Positions 33,688 to 43,425 of a stretch of 64,000 bases of DNA are shown one piece after another (within the stretch, counting starts at the first letter, position 1; every line of letters starts with the position of its first letter). Where the stretch lies: contig JAIETL010000003.1 in the NCBI GenBank assembly GCA_019745195.1, forward strand, positions 1 through 64,000, written 5' to 3'. The notes beneath the pieces were generated by a model, which saw only the letters and a program-made list of their open reading frames with translations, was not told the origin of the DNA and ran no database searches. Position numbers and translations under genes: made by a program. The stretch is from Beijerinckiaceae bacterium (GTDB lineage: Bacteria > Pseudomonadota > Alphaproteobacteria > Rhizobiales > Beijerinckiaceae).

Positions 33688-36333
33688 TCACGCCAGCGCG
33701 CGTTCGGCGATGTCGGCGACATCGCGGGAGAGGTTTGGCGTCTGGGCCACCATCGCGAGCGCGTTTTCCGCAAGGCTGCGCCGCGCCGGCTCCAGCATGC
33801 GCCAGCTCTTGAAAGCCGCAAGCAGCCGGGATGCGACCTGCGGATTGGTCCTGTCGAGCGCGATCACGATATCGGCGACGAAATTGTAGCCTGCCCCGTC
33901 CGCCCGGTTGAACTGGGTCAGGTTCGCCGCGAAACCGCCGATCAGCGAGCGCACCCGGTTGGGGTTGCCAAGCGAGAAGGCTTTGTGGCGCATCAACTCC
34001 CTGACCCGGTCGAGCGTGCCGGGCTCGGGGATGAGCGCCTGCGCCATCAGCCATTTGTCGAGCACGAGCGGCTCGTCCGCATAGGCCGCCGCGAAGCGCT
34101 CGATCAGCATGTCGCGCGCGGCGCCGGGGATCAGGGTCATGGCCGCAAGCGCCGCGAGCCGGTCGGTCAGATTGTCGCCCAGCTCGAACTGCTCCGTGCA
34201 GAGCCGCGTCACGCGCTCAGGGTCGGCCAGCGCGAGGAGGCCGAGCGCCTCGTTGCGCAAGGCGCGCCGGCCTGCCGAGTTGGCGTCCGGCGCGTAGGCT
34301 CCGGTCTGGGTCAGCGCGTCGCGCAGGCTCAGCAGGCGCGGCAGCAGCGCCTGTCCCAGACCGGTCGACAGCGCCCGATGCGCCGCATGGATCGCGTCGG
34401 GATAAACATCGCGGCCGATTTCGCGGGCGATGTCGGCCGGCAGCGGCAGGCGCAGCACCTGCGCGGCGAAGGCGGGGTCGGCGAGCGCCCTGTCGCCGAG
34501 GAAAGCGTCCAGCGCGGATGCGATTTCGGATGTCCGGCTCGCAAGCGCCGTAACGTCGCCGCTGGGGCGGCCCGCCGCCACGAGAGCGCGCGTAGCGACG
34601 CTCTGCAGCGCCTGCCAGCGATTGAAGGAATCGCTGTCGGCCGAGAACAGCCGCAGCAGGTCGGCGTCGGCGAGATCCAGTTCCAGCCGCGCCGGCGCCG
34701 AGAAGCCGCGCAGCAGCGAGGGAATCGGCGGCTCGGCGACATCGTCGAATGTCACAGACAGCGAGGGCTGGTCGAGCACGATCACGCCGCCGCCGGCATA
34801 GGCGGGCGAGTCCGTGACGAGCGCGAGGTCGCCCTCCTTTCCGACGAGCCCGAGCGCGACGGGCAGCACGACCGGCAGCTTGTCAGGCTGGCCCGGCGTC
34901 GCTGGCGTGGTCTGGGCGAGGTCGAGCGTGTAGCGCTTCGCCTGGGCGTCGTAGCGTCCCGAGGCGACGATGGTCGGCGTGCCGGCCTGCTCGTACCAGC
35001 GCGCGAAATGGCTCAGGTCGCGGCCCGAGCTTTCGGCGAAACAGGCCAGGAACTCCTCGATCGTCGCGGCCGTGCCGTCGCAGCGCGCGAAATACAGGTC
35101 CATGCCGGCCTTGAAGGCCTCGGGTCCGATCAGGACCTTGAGCATCCGGATCACCTCCGCGCCCTTCTCGTAGACCGTGGGCGTGTAGAAGTTGTTGATC
35201 TCCTTGTACGCGCGGGGCCTGACCGGGTGGGCCAGCGGCCCGGCGTCCTCGGAGAACTGCGTCGCTCGCAGCGTCCGCACATCGGCGATCCGCTTCACCG
35301 GGCGAGAGCGCTCGTCGGAGGAGAATTCCTGGTCGCGGAAGACGGTCAGACCTTCCTTGAGGCAGAGCTGGAACCAGTCGCGGCAGGTGATGCGGTTGCC
35401 GGTCCAGTTGTGGAAATACTCATGCGCGATGATCGCCTCGATCGAGGCGTAGTCGCCATCGGTCGCAGTTTTCGGGTCGGCCAGCACATACTTGTCGTTG
35501 AAGATGTTGAGGCCCTTGTTCTCCATCGCGCCCATGTTGAAATCCGACACGGCGACGACGTTGAACACGTCGAGATCGTAGTTGCGCCCGAAGGCGCGCT
35601 CGTCCCAGCGCATGCAGCGGATGAGCGAGTCCATGGCCCAGCCGGCGCGCCCGGCCTTGCCGGGTTCGACATAGACGGCGAGTTCGACCTTGCGCCCGTC
35701 GGCGGTGACGTAATCCTCGCGGACATGGTCGAGCGCGCCGCCGACCAGCGCGAAGAGATAGGCGGGCTTGGGGTGCGGGTCGTGCCAGACCGCGAAATGT
35801 CTGTCGCTGCCCGGCACTTCGCCGGCCGCCACCAGATTGCCATTGGAGAGCAGCACCGGCGCATCGGCCTTCACGGCCTCAAGCCTGACGGTGTAGACGC
35901 TCATCACGTCGGGCCGGTCGAGGAAATAGCTGATCCGGCGGAAACCGTCGGCCTCGCATTGCGTGCAATAGGCGTTCGACGAACGGTAGAGCCCCATCAG
36001 CTTGGTGTTGGCCGACGGGTCGAGCACCGTCTCGATGCCTAGCGTGAACGGCCGCTGCGGTGGGTTCTGGATCGTCAGAGCCTGCGCCGTGGCTTGATAG
36101 GCCTCTGCCGGAAGCGGCGCGCCGTCGAGCGAAACCCCGCTCAGGACCAATTCGTCGCCGTCGAGCACCAGCGGGGCTCCCGGCCGCCCGGCGGGATTGG
36201 GCCGCAAGCCCAGAAGCGCCCGCACCCGCGTCTTGCGCGCATCGAGCGCGATGTCGAGATCCACCGTGTCGATCAGCCAGTCCGACGGGCGATAATCCTC
36301 GAGGCGGATCAGATGGGGGTCTTCGGCGCGCAT
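33688..36333 (-). CDS. pepN: aminopeptidase N (M1 family)
   Basis: About 881 residues, near the length of E. coli PepN. Substrate-recognition motif MGAMEN lies at about residue 268 and the zinc site HEYFHNWTGNR at about 304, with the third ligand Glu in LKEGLTVFRDQEF. The C-terminal helical domain is complete. It removes N-terminal residues from peptides in the cytoplasm. ATG 36333 is preferred to an in-frame TTG at 36345. About 85 bases separate its stop from other features; the neighbouring kinase is on the same strand downstream. Confidence 0.95.
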   Translation of the reverse strand: MRAEDPHLIRLEDYRPSDWLIDTVDLDIALDARKTRVRALLGLRPNPAGRPGAPLVLDGDELVLSGVSLDGAPLPAEAYQATAQALTIQNPPQRPFTLGIETVLDPSANTKLMGLYRSSNAYCTQCEADGFRRISYFLDRPDVMSVYTVRLEAVKADAPVLLSNGNLVAAGEVPGSDRHFAVWHDPHPKPAYLFALVGGALDHVREDYVTADGRKVELAVYVEPGKAGRAGWAMDSLIRCMRWDERAFGRNYDLDVFNVVAVSDFNMGAMENKGLNIFNDKYVLADPKTATDGDYASIEAIIAHEYFHNWTGNRITCRDWFQLCLKEGLTVFRDQEFSSDERSRPVKRIADVRTLRATQFSEDAGPLAHPVRPRAYKEINNFYTPTVYEKGAEVIRMLKVLIGPEAFKAGMDLYFARCDGTAATIEEFLACFAESSGRDLSHFARWYEQAGTPTIVASGRYDAQAKRYTLDLAQTTPATPGQPDKLPVVLPVALGLVGKEGDLALVTDSPAYAGGGVIVLDQPSLSVTFDDVAEPPIPSLLRGFSAPARLELDLADADLLRLFSADSDSFNRWQALQSVATRALVAAGRPSGDVTALASRTSEIASALDAFLGDRALADPAFAAQVLRLPLPADIAREIGRDVYPDAIHAAHRALSTGLGQALLPRLLSLRDALTQTGAYAPDANSAGRRALRNEALGLLALADPERVTRLCTEQFELGDNLTDRLAALAAMTLIPGAARDMLIERFAAAYADEPLVLDKWLMAQALIPEPGTLDRVRELMRHKAFSLGNPNRVRSLIGGFAANLTQFNRADGAGYNFVADIVIALDRTNPQVASRLLAAFKSWRMLEPARRSLAENALAMVAQTPNLSRDVADIAERALA

Positions 36334-36521
36334 GGGAACCTGCAAGGCATGTGGTCTCTCGCCCCGTCTGTAGCCTGCGCTATTCCATGCTGGAAGAGCG
36401 CCGGCGCAGACTGGTCAAGCGCCCGCGCCGGTGGCCACGGGCTCAGCGCCAGCCGGCTTCCCTGTCGCGAGCGGCGCGCTTTCGCCGGCGCGTGGGCCGG
36501 CGGTGAACCGCGATCCGCAAA

Positions 36522-37022
36522 TCAGGCCGAAACGAGATCGCGCCTGTGCTGCCGGCCTGGCATCCGCGGCGCGGCGCGCTGGCGCTGCGCCAGAGGGCCG
36601 ACCACAGCCAACCCCTCATAGAGCAGCCTGGTTTCGGCATCGGGCGCCTGCGGCCCGCATTCGAACGGCCGGATATGCTCCATCAGACCGCTGAAGACGC
36701 CGCTGCGCGACCAGCGCTGGAACCGGCGATAGACGCTGCTCCATTTCCCATAGCAGGCGGGCAGATCGCGCCAGGGCTGGCCGCTCCAGGCGACCCAGAA
36801 AATGCCCTCGACCACGGCGCGGTTGTTGCCGGGTGGGCGGCCGCGTTTCTCGGTCGCCAGGGGCAGGCGGCAGCTAAGCCAAAGCCATTGCCGCTCGGAG
36901 AGAAGCTGATCGGGGCCGGCGCCGTCGACCCTCATCGTCCCGATCGCCACGGTTCCGATCGCCATGGCTGCTGAGGTGAGGCGGTCCCCGTCCGCCGCGA
37001 AAGTCTGGGCAGGCTTCGGCAT
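36522..37022 (-). mobile_element. IS5-family transposase N-terminal (DUF4096) fragment
   Basis: A 166-residue frame. Residues about 38-120 match the DUF4096 N-terminal domain of IS5-type transposases (GQPWRDLPACYGKWSSVYRR and FQRWSRSGVFSGLMEHI). The catalytic DDE part that normally follows is absent; the frame ends in unrelated residues. It is therefore a remnant, or a standalone DUF4096 protein as annotated in some genomes. Probable initiation is further in, at MRVDGAGPDQ (about 36935). It lies between pepN and an AT-rich gap. Confidence 0.65.
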
Positions 37023-37041
37023 GGCCGGCGCGCTCCATTGA

Positions 37042-37096
37042 TTTTGTCAACATGGAAACAGTATTAACGTTTGATTCATCGGATTTTTTGTCAACA
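37042..37096. promoter_or_regulatory. AT-rich porin upstream region with direct repeats
   Basis: TTTTGTCAACA occurs at 37042-37052 and again at 37086-37096, 44 bp apart (about four helical turns), in a stretch of low GC unlike the surroundings. These may be operator half-sites or part of the porin promoter. The rest of 37097-37206 holds AT-rich leader sequence and a GGGGGAG ribosome-binding site. Confidence 0.35.
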
Positions 37097-37206
37097 AACC
37101 AAAGTCAATAACTTGTGATTTCTGAGTGATAAATGCCCATGACAGCGTCCCGCAGTCGGCAAAGGAAAACAAATCAATAAATGAACCGCTTATTGGGGGA
37201 GTGTAC

Positions 37207-38607
37207 ATGTCGTTTTTAGCAAGATCACGTTCTGTCGCGGCAAGTGTCGCGGCCTCGGGCCTCGCTTTGGCGCTGTCGTCGATGACCGTCAGCGCCCAGG
37301 ACCAGACCGCGCGACTTGAAAAGCTGATCCGCGATCAGCAGCGCCAGATCGAGGCGCTGCGGCGCGAGGTTGGCGGCATCAGGACGCAGAACGCGCGCCG
37401 CACCCCGGCGGCGCGCAATGTCGTCACCAAGGATGGCGTCGTCGCCAAGGCCGACGACGAGCCTTACGTGCTCAAGGGCGGCCTGCCGCGGAGCTGGCGT
37501 CTGCCGGGCACCGATATCGACGTCAGGATCGGCGGCAAGGTGAAGGCCGATGTGATCGGCCGCGTCGGCGGCGACCCGTCGCTGGGAGCCGAGGACCTGT
37601 TCGCGGTCGCCGCCATCGACACCCGTCGCACTCGTATCGGCGACTCCGCCTTCCGCATCCACGGCCGCGAATCGCGCTTCAACATCGAGTTTTCCAAGAA
37701 GGAGACGCCGCTGGGGCCGGCCCGCATCCTGCTGGAAGGCGACTTTTTCGGCGCGGCCGGCAACCAGATCGCGTCGAACTCGGATTCCTTTCGGCTCCGC
37801 CACGCCATCGTCGAGGTCGGGCCGCTGCTGGCCGGCCAGTGGTGGACGACCTTCTACGATCCGGGCGCCTACGCCGAGACGCTCGATTTCGCGGGCGCGG
37901 GCGGCCAGACCTTCATCAGGCAGGGCGTGGTCAGGCTGCAGCACCGCTTCGCCAACGGCTTCTCGATCGCCGGTGCGATCGAGAACCCCGAGGGCAGGGT
38001 CCAGTTCGGCCCGGCCGCAGCCGTCGTCTCGAGCCGCGACACCACGCCCGATTTCGTCGGCAATATCCGCTATCAGGGCGCGTTCGGCCACATCCAGCTC
38101 GGCGGCGCGGTCACGCAGACCAATGCGCCCAACGGGGTCTCGGGAGACGAGGTCGGCTATGCCGGCACGCTGCATGGCCGGCTCAACCTGCCGTTCCTCG
38201 CGCCCAAGGACAATATCCGCTTCCAGGCCACCTACGCCAATGGCGCGACCCGCTATATCCAGGAGACGGCGGGCGTGACGGCGGGCGTGCTGCCGAGCGT
38301 GTTCTACAATCCGGCGACGGGCCAGGCGGAGACCCAGAAGACCTTTGGCGGCTATGTCGCCTTCCAGCACTGGTGGACGAACGAGCTGCGCAGCAACCTG
38401 GTCTATAGCTATGTCCGCTCCGATCTGCCGCGCTTCGCCTCCGCCGTGACCTTCAAGCACAGCCAGTATGGCGCGGCGAACCTGATCTGGAGCCCTTGGG
38501 CCGATCTCGATCTCGGCATCGAGGTGCAGCACGGCCTGCGAGAGGACCGCGACAACGCGCGCGGCCGCCAGACGCGGGTTCAGTCTTCGGCGACCTACAG
38601 GTTCTGA
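37207..38607 (+). CDS. DcaP-like outer-membrane porin
   Basis: About 466 residues. Signal peptide ends at TVSA (residue about 31), followed by a short coiled coil (ARLEKLIRDQQRQIEALRRE) typical of DcaP-like trimeric porins, then a beta-barrel with alternating patterns and an aromatic C-terminal Phe (SSATYRF). Family members include GGKVKADVIGRVGGD and HAIVEVGPLLAGQWWTTFYD type strands. It would let anionic small solutes across the outer membrane; the substrate is unknown. ATG 37207 follows GGGGGAG. A longer reading from 37126 would spoil the signal peptide. Confidence 0.85.
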   Translation: MSFLARSRSVAASVAASGLALALSSMTVSAQDQTARLEKLIRDQQRQIEALRREVGGIRTQNARRTPAARNVVTKDGVVAKADDEPYVLKGGLPRSWRLPGTDIDVRIGGKVKADVIGRVGGDPSLGAEDLFAVAAIDTRRTRIGDSAFRIHGRESRFNIEFSKKETPLGPARILLEGDFFGAAGNQIASNSDSFRLRHAIVEVGPLLAGQWWTTFYDPGAYAETLDFAGAGGQTFIRQGVVRLQHRFANGFSIAGAIENPEGRVQFGPAAAVVSSRDTTPDFVGNIRYQGAFGHIQLGGAVTQTNAPNGVSGDEVGYAGTLHGRLNLPFLAPKDNIRFQATYANGATRYIQETAGVTAGVLPSVFYNPATGQAETQKTFGGYVAFQHWWTNELRSNLVYSYVRSDLPRFASAVTFKHSQYGAANLIWSPWADLDLGIEVQHGLREDRDNARGRQTRVQSSATYRF

Positions 38608-38712
38608 GCGTGTCGGGCGGCGGGCTCCCCGCCAGTCCCGATCGGTCGGCCGGCGATGCACCGCCCCCGCATCGCCGGCCGCATTGTCATGGAGCGACGG
38701 TGCGGTCTTGTG

Positions 38713-39606
38713 TCAGGCGCGCAGCGCTTCGAGCGATTGCACGATATGTGACGCCAACCGTTCCGCCGCTGGGCTGGGTTGGCCCGGCGCGGCATAGAGC
38801 ACAATTTCGGCATCGGCGAGGGCCGGCAGCCGGTTCGACAGCCGGTCGAGCACGGTCAGATCGGGCGGGATCATGCCGCGTGGCAACACGCTGACGCCGA
38901 GCCCCGCGCGCACGGCCGCGTGCTGGCCGGCCAGACTCGGACTGGTCAGGACGACCCGCCAGTTGCGGCCCGCGATATCGAGCGCCGCCAGCGCGCGCTT
39001 GCGGTAGATGTCGGGCGCCGGCGCGAGCACGAGCGGAAGCGCCGCCTGGTCGTCGAGCGGCTGGAACCGCGAGGAGGCGGCCCAGACCAGAGGCTCGCTC
39101 CAGATGCCGGTGCCGCCGCCGAAGGCCGGCTGCGGGTCGCGCTTGAACAGGATCAGGTCAAACAGGCCGCGACCGAAACCAGCGAGCAGATTGACCGAGA
39201 AGTCGCAGGTGACCTCGAGATCGATCCGCGGATGCGCCCGTGCGAAGCGGGCGAGGATGTCGGGCAGGTGCCAAGTGGCGAAATCCTCGGGAGTGCCCAG
39301 CCGCAGCCGCCCCTCGATGTCGGGCGCCAGCAAGGCCGTGCGCGCCTGCTCGGCGAGTTGCAGGATCGGGCGGGCATGCGCCAGCAGCGCTTCGCCCGCC
39401 GGCGTCGGCACGATCCGCCCGGCGCTGCCGCTCCTGCGTTCGAAGACGCGCTGGCCGAGGGCGGTCTCCAGCTTGCGGATCTGCAGGCTGACCGTCGATT
39501 GGGTGCGCCCGAGCCGCTCGGCCGCGCGCGTGAAGCCGCCATTGTCGAGGACCGCCGCGAAGCTGCGCAGCAACTCGAGGTCGAAGGGCGGAAGCGGAAA
39601 AGGCAT
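38713..39606 (-). CDS. LysR-family transcriptional regulator
   Basis: A 297-residue regulator. Winged helix at 9-68 (LLRSFAAVLDNGGFTRAAER, then RTQSTVSLQIRKLE), followed by the periplasmic-binding-like effector domain (GRLRLGTPEDFATWHLPDIL). Divergent from the SbtA-like gene with a 94-bp intergenic space, the usual arrangement for a LysR protein that controls its neighbour. Effector not deducible. Confidence 0.92.
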   Translation of the reverse strand: MPFPLPPFDLELLRSFAAVLDNGGFTRAAERLGRTQSTVSLQIRKLETALGQRVFERRSGSAGRIVPTPAGEALLAHARPILQLAEQARTALLAPDIEGRLRLGTPEDFATWHLPDILARFARAHPRIDLEVTCDFSVNLLAGFGRGLFDLILFKRDPQPAFGGGTGIWSEPLVWAASSRFQPLDDQAALPLVLAPAPDIYRKRALAALDIAGRNWRVVLTSPSLAGQHAAVRAGLGVSVLPRGMIPPDLTVLDRLSNRLPALADAEIVLYAAPGQPSPAAERLASHIVQSLEALRA

Positions 39607-39619
39607 CGCTCATCCATTC

Positions 39620-39634
39620 ATTGGAAAGATCAAT
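39620..39634. promoter_or_regulatory. candidate LysR-type (T-N11-A) binding site
   Basis: ATTGGAAAGATCAAT contains inverted ATTG/CAAT arms and fits T-N11-A. It lies between the divergent LysR and SbtA-like genes in a locally AT-rich stretch. Confidence 0.4.
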
Positions 39635-39700
39635 CAATTCAATTATCGGACTGGCGTTCTGTCAATCATCCCGCGCTGCTAGTGCCCGCCCATCGCAACG

Positions 39701-40678
39701 ATGGAGCATCGCGTGGCCAGCCTCGACATCGCCTTTCAGAACCTGATTTCCCCGATGACGCTGTGCTTCGTGCTCGGCGTCGTGGCGGTCGCCATCCGCA
39801 GCGATCTGGCGCTGCCCGAACCGGTCGCGCGCTTTCTCTCGCTTTATCTGATGCTGGCGATCGGCCTGAAAGGCGGGGCCGAGCTGGCGCAGGCACCCAT
39901 GGCTACGGCGCTTCCGGTCTTCGCCGCTGGCCTTGCGTTGACGCTTGCGATTCCGCTCTGGGTCTATCTCGCGCTCAGGCGGCTGACCGGGCGCACGGCC
40001 GCCGACTGCGCCGGCTTCGCCGCCCATTACGGCTCGGTCTCGGCCGTGACCTTCATCGCCGCCACGGCGTTTCTCGACAGCGCCGGTATCGCCCACGGAT
40101 CGCACGCCACCGCGCTGCTGGCGCTGATGGAAGCGCCGGCGATCGTCGTGGCGATCATGCTCGCGCGCCGTGCCGAGGGAGGCGCGGCGTCGGCCGGCGG
40201 CGTGCTCGGCAGGACGCTTTCGAGCAAGAGCGTCGTCCTGCTGGCCGGCGGCCTGGCGATCGGCGCGATCGTTGGCCCGGCCGGTCTGCAGCCTGTCAAG
40301 CCGCTCTTCGTCGATCTGTTTCGCGGCCTGCTGTGCCTCTTTCTGCTCGATCTCGGCCTCCAGGCGGCGCGGCAGGGCGCGGCGATCCGGCAGGCGGCTC
40401 CGATGATCCTCGTGCTGGGGGTCGCTGTCCCGCTGGTCAACGCGGCGCTCGGGCTGGCCCTGGCCTCGGTCATCGGGTTGTCCGTCGGCGAGGCGACGAT
40501 CCTGGCGACGCTTGCCGCCAGCGCCTCCTATATCGTCGCGCCGGCCGCCATCCGCAGCGCCTTGCCGGAGGCCGATGCAGGTCTCGCGCTGACGGCGGCG
40601 CTGGCGGTGACCTTTCCGTTCAATCTCCTGGTCGGGCTGCCGCTCTATCTCGGCGCGGCGCGGTTGCTGGTCGGATGA
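39701..40678 (+). CDS. SbtA-like sodium-dependent bicarbonate permease
   Basis: A 325-residue membrane protein with about ten TM segments. It contains family-like stretches LISPMTLCFVLGVVAVAIRS, then LSLYLMLAIGLKGGAELA, and AAHYGSVSAVTFIAA in the middle. SbtA-type carriers import bicarbonate with sodium. In a heterotroph this may supply carboxylases or buffer CO2/pH. Its regulator is probably the divergent LysR protein. GTG 39713 is an alternative start. The 3' end overlaps the convergent CDF gene by 34 bases. Confidence 0.85.
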   Translation: MEHRVASLDIAFQNLISPMTLCFVLGVVAVAIRSDLALPEPVARFLSLYLMLAIGLKGGAELAQAPMATALPVFAAGLALTLAIPLWVYLALRRLTGRTAADCAGFAAHYGSVSAVTFIAATAFLDSAGIAHGSHATALLALMEAPAIVVAIMLARRAEGGAASAGGVLGRTLSSKSVVLLAGGLAIGAIVGPAGLQPVKPLFVDLFRGLLCLFLLDLGLQAARQGAAIRQAAPMILVLGVAVPLVNAALGLALASVIGLSVGEATILATLAASASYIVAPAAIRSALPEADAGLALTAALAVTFPFNLLVGLPLYLGAARLLVG

Positions 40679-42114
40679 TCGTCATACGCCGCCCGGATGA
40701 CGGCCGGCTCGGCATGGCTGACCAGCCGGCAGACCTGCGGCCGCGCCAGCCTGACCGCGCGTTCGATCGCATCCACCGCCGCATGGACTGCGGCGACGTC
40801 GAGCGCCGGATCCACGCGGCAATGGTAGTTCACCACCAGCCCGTTGACGGTCTGGCGCACGCGCACGCTGTGGATGTCATGGACCGGGCCCTCGAGGCTC
40901 GCCGCCTCGCCGGCGAGCGCCTTGCCGATGTCCTCGACCGTCTCCCAGGCGGCGTTGTGGCCTGCGGGCAGGCCAGTCTCCATCGGCTCGATATGGGTTT
41001 CGACCTCGGTTTCGCCGCCGAATTCGGCGCGGATGGCGCTTTCCAGTCGTGTCGCCACCTCATGCGCATCGCCGAGCGGCAGCTTCGCATCGACCTCCAT
41101 GTCGAGGCTGACCGAGAGCCGCTCGCCGATCGAATGGACGCTGACATGGTGGACCGGAATCCTGAGCTTGAGCGCGATCAGCAGCACACGCTCCAGCGCC
41201 GTCTCGTCGTCGACCTGGATCGGATTGGCGGCAATCGTCATCTCCGCCCCCGGCTGCTCGCGCTCGACGGCGTCGAGCAGGGCCTGCTTGATCGCGACGA
41301 CCCGGTCCAGCGGCAGGGTGCGCGAGACCCGGATGCCGATCTCCCCGAAGACGCGCCCGCCGGCCGGCCTGACCTTGATGGCATCGACCGCGACGACGCC
41401 GGGCACGGCGGCGACCGCATGGCGCAGGCGCTCGGTGACGCCTTCGGGCGCGGCGTCGAGCAACGTGTCGATGGTGCGCCGCCCGAGCTTGAAGGCCGAC
41501 AGGGCCATGAAGGCGGCGATGGCGAAGGCGGCGACCGTGTCGGCCCTGGCGAAGCCCAGCCATGAGGCGACGAGCCCCGCCAGCACCAGCGCCGAACCGA
41601 CGAAATCGGCCGAGAAATGGGTCGCCTCCGCCGCCAGCGCCTCGCTGCCGGTCTCGGCCGCCACCTGCGTCAGCGAGCGCCAGCGCACGGCGTCAACCAC
41701 CATCGAGAGCAGCATCACGCCGATCACCACCGGCGTCACCGAGACCGCGCCGAGCGCGCCGGTCCACAGCCGCGAGCCGGCCTCCCACAGGATCGCGCCG
41801 GCGAGCGCAAACAGGATCGCGGTCTCGACCAGCGCCGCCAGCGCCTCGACCTTGCCATGGCCGTAATGATGCTCGTCATCGGCCGGCTTGTCGGCGGCGC
41901 GCACTGCAAACCAGGTGAACAACGTCGAGCCGATGTCGATCAGGCCCTGCAGCGCGTCGGTCAAAAGCGCGAGCGATCCGGAAAGCACGGCCGCCGCGCC
42001 CTTGGCGAGCGTGAGCAGCAGCGTCGCCATCACCGAGAGAATGGCGGCGCGCTGCTTGATCCCGGATATCGTCGCCGCATCGAGGCGCGAAGGTCCGCCT
42101 TGCGTGTCGGTCAT
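40645..42114 (-). CDS. cation diffusion facilitator (CDF) metal exporter
   Basis: About 489 residues, longer than typical (about 300). The N-terminal CDF membrane domain has [20 protein letters not shown] and [19 protein letters not shown] with the expected His/Asp metal ligands, and [18 protein letters not shown] in TM5. Cytoplasmic ZT-dimer-like sequence follows, and the extra length looks like further copies of that fold ([20 protein letters not shown]; later [20 protein letters not shown] and [20 protein letters not shown]). It exports divalent cations such as Zn, Fe or Mn. ATG 42114 is preferred; the longer frame lacks a ribosome-binding site. Confidence 0.9.
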   Translation of the reverse strand: MTDTQGGPSRLDAATISGIKQRAAILSVMATLLLTLAKGAAAVLSGSLALLTDALQGLIDIGSTLFTWFAVRAADKPADDEHHYGHGKVEALAALVETAILFALAGAILWEAGSRLWTGALGAVSVTPVVIGVMLLSMVVDAVRWRSLTQVAAETGSEALAAEATHFSADFVGSALVLAGLVASWLGFARADTVAAFAIAAFMALSAFKLGRRTIDTLLDAAPEGVTERLRHAVAAVPGVVAVDAIKVRPAGGRVFGEIGIRVSRTLPLDRVVAIKQALLDAVEREQPGAEMTIAANPIQVDDETALERVLLIALKLRIPVHHVSVHSIGERLSVSLDMEVDAKLPLGDAHEVATRLESAIRAEFGGETEVETHIEPMETGLPAGHNAAWETVEDIGKALAGEAASLEGPVHDIHSVRVRQTVNGLVVNYHCRVDPALDVAAVHAAVDAIERAVRLARPQVCRLVSHAEPAVIRAAYDDHPTSNRAAPR

Positions 42115-42242
42115 GGCTCTCTCGCGCCGTCTCTCTTGGACTGACCCGCCTGAATGGGCCAATGCTCTTGAACCCGAAGCGTGTCGCCCGATCTAGAGGC
42201 GAGATCAACCCGCAGACATTTCAAAGCAAGAGGCTCTCCCCG

Positions 42243-42692
42243 ATGCGCTATCTCCACACCATGGTCCGCGTGACCGATCTCGACGCCGCGCTGGATTTCT
42301 ACGTGACCAAGTTCGGGCTGGTCGAGACCCGCCGGATCGAGAGCGAGAAGGGCCGCTTCACGCTGGTCTTCTTGGCTGCGCCCGACGATCTGGATGCGGT
42401 CAAGGCGACCGGCTCGCGCGGCCGGCCGACCTTGGAGCTGACCTATAACTGGGATCCGGAAACCTATACCGGCGGGCGCAATTTCGGCCATCTCGCCTAT
42501 GAGGTCGAAGACATCTACGCCACCTGCCAGAAGCTGATGGACGCCGGTATCACGATCAACCGACCGCCGCGCGACGGCAACATGGCCTTCGTCCGTTCGC
42601 CCGACAACATCTCGATCGAGCTGCTGCAGAAGGGCGAGCCGAAGGCCCCGGCCGAGCCTTGGGCGAGCATGGCGAACACGGGGGTGTGGTGA
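42243..42692 (+). CDS. gloA: glyoxalase I (lactoylglutathione lyase, VOC family)
   Basis: About 149 residues. Metal ligands are visible in [20 protein letters not shown] (His), LELTYNWDP (Glu), FGHLAYEV (His) and NISIELLQ (Glu). It converts the methylglyoxal-glutathione hemithioacetal to lactoylglutathione. ATG 42243 gives the standard N-terminus. Confidence 0.93.
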   Translation: MRYLHTMVRVTDLDAALDFYVTKFGLVETRRIESEKGRFTLVFLAAPDDLDAVKATGSRGRPTLELTYNWDPETYTGGRNFGHLAYEVEDIYATCQKLMDAGITINRPPRDGNMAFVRSPDNISIELLQKGEPKAPAEPWASMANTGVW

Positions 42693-42706
42693 AGCTGATC
42701 TTGCCC

Positions 42707-42741
42707 ATGATATCTCCTTTTGATATCATGAGTTGATATCA
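42707..42741. promoter_or_regulatory. VapB operator: three ATGATATC-type boxes
   Basis: ATGATATC (42707-42714) and GATATCAT (42722-42729) form an inverted repeat; a third TGATATCA follows at 42734-42741, ending 10 bases before the antitoxin ATG. Such repeats are typical autoregulatory operators of type II toxin-antitoxin genes. Confidence 0.65.
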
Positions 42742-42751
42742 GGGGGTCATC

Positions 42752-42997
42752 ATGGGCATACTCGTCAGGGATGATGAGATCGATCGCGACGTGCGCGAGC
42801 TCGCCGCTCAGGACGGCCTTACGCTTCAGGGGGCGATCGGTCTGGCGGTGCGTCTCGAATTGGACCGACGCGCCGAACGCCGCAAGATGATCGTTGAGGC
42901 GACGAATGCGGCTCGGGCTCGTCTGGCGAAATTCGATCTCAAGGACGATGGGATGACGCACAAGGAGTTCTTCGATCGAGAATACGGCGACGCGTAA
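42752..42997 (+). CDS. VapB-type antitoxin (Rv0623-like)
   Basis: An 81-residue antitoxin. The N-terminal DNA-binding segment is GILVRDDEIDRDVRELAAQD, followed by GLTLQGAIGLAVRLELDRR; the C-terminal part (MTHKEFFDREYGD) would wrap the toxin. Its stop overlaps the toxin start as TAATG. It represses the operon through the upstream palindromes. Confidence 0.88.
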   Translation: MGILVRDDEIDRDVRELAAQDGLTLQGAIGLAVRLELDRRAERRKMIVEATNAARARLAKFDLKDDGMTHKEFFDREYGDA

Positions 42998-43404
42998 TGT
43001 TTCTCGATGCATCTGTGATCTTGGCACTTTTGATGCAGGAGCCGGAATCTGAGGCTATCTACGAGTCGCTTTCGCGGCAACACCGGTTGAAGACGTCACC
43101 GCTTGCGATTTTCGAAGCCTCTTCGCGTCTCGTTCGGCTTGGGGCAAAGTTCGAAGAGGCATTCGATACCGTCAGCGGTTACCTTTCCGAATTCGCTGTC
43201 GTTGTGATTCCTCTCGATTTTCAGGAGGGTAAGGTCGCTCACGCCTGTGCCTCCCGCTACCATCATCTGACAGGACATCCCGCTCGCCTGAACATGGGTG
43301 ACTGTTTCGCTTATGCGGCAGCGAGGACCTCCGGTCTAAAGCTCGCCTACAAGGGCAACGATTTCATCCATACCGACATCGACGGCGTCCGTTTCGGACC
43401 CTGA
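42997..43404 (+). CDS. VapC-type PIN-domain toxin ribonuclease
   Basis: A 135-residue PIN domain. Acidic residues of the active site: Asp4 in MFLDASVILAL, Glu in LAIFEASSRL, Asp in RLNMGDCFAYA, and a C-terminal FIHTDI acidic residue. It cleaves RNA when not held by the adjacent antitoxin. Codon and base composition are slightly less GC-biased than in neighbours, consistent with acquisition. Confidence 0.9.
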   Translation: MFLDASVILALLMQEPESEAIYESLSRQHRLKTSPLAIFEASSRLVRLGAKFEEAFDTVSGYLSEFAVVVIPLDFQEGKVAHACASRYHHLTGHPARLNMGDCFAYAAARTSGLKLAYKGNDFIHTDIDGVRFGP

Positions 43405-43425
43405 GAGTCAGCGGAGCATGCCGCC

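Noticed and set aside
31200-36042. Long plus-strand open frames opposite the PAS kinase and pepN
   Set aside because: Low-complexity Arg/Gly/Asp composition and no motifs; minus-strand genes are unambiguous.
36522-37022. Functional IS5 transposase
   Set aside because: Only the N-terminal DUF4096 part is present; the catalytic DDE domain is missing.
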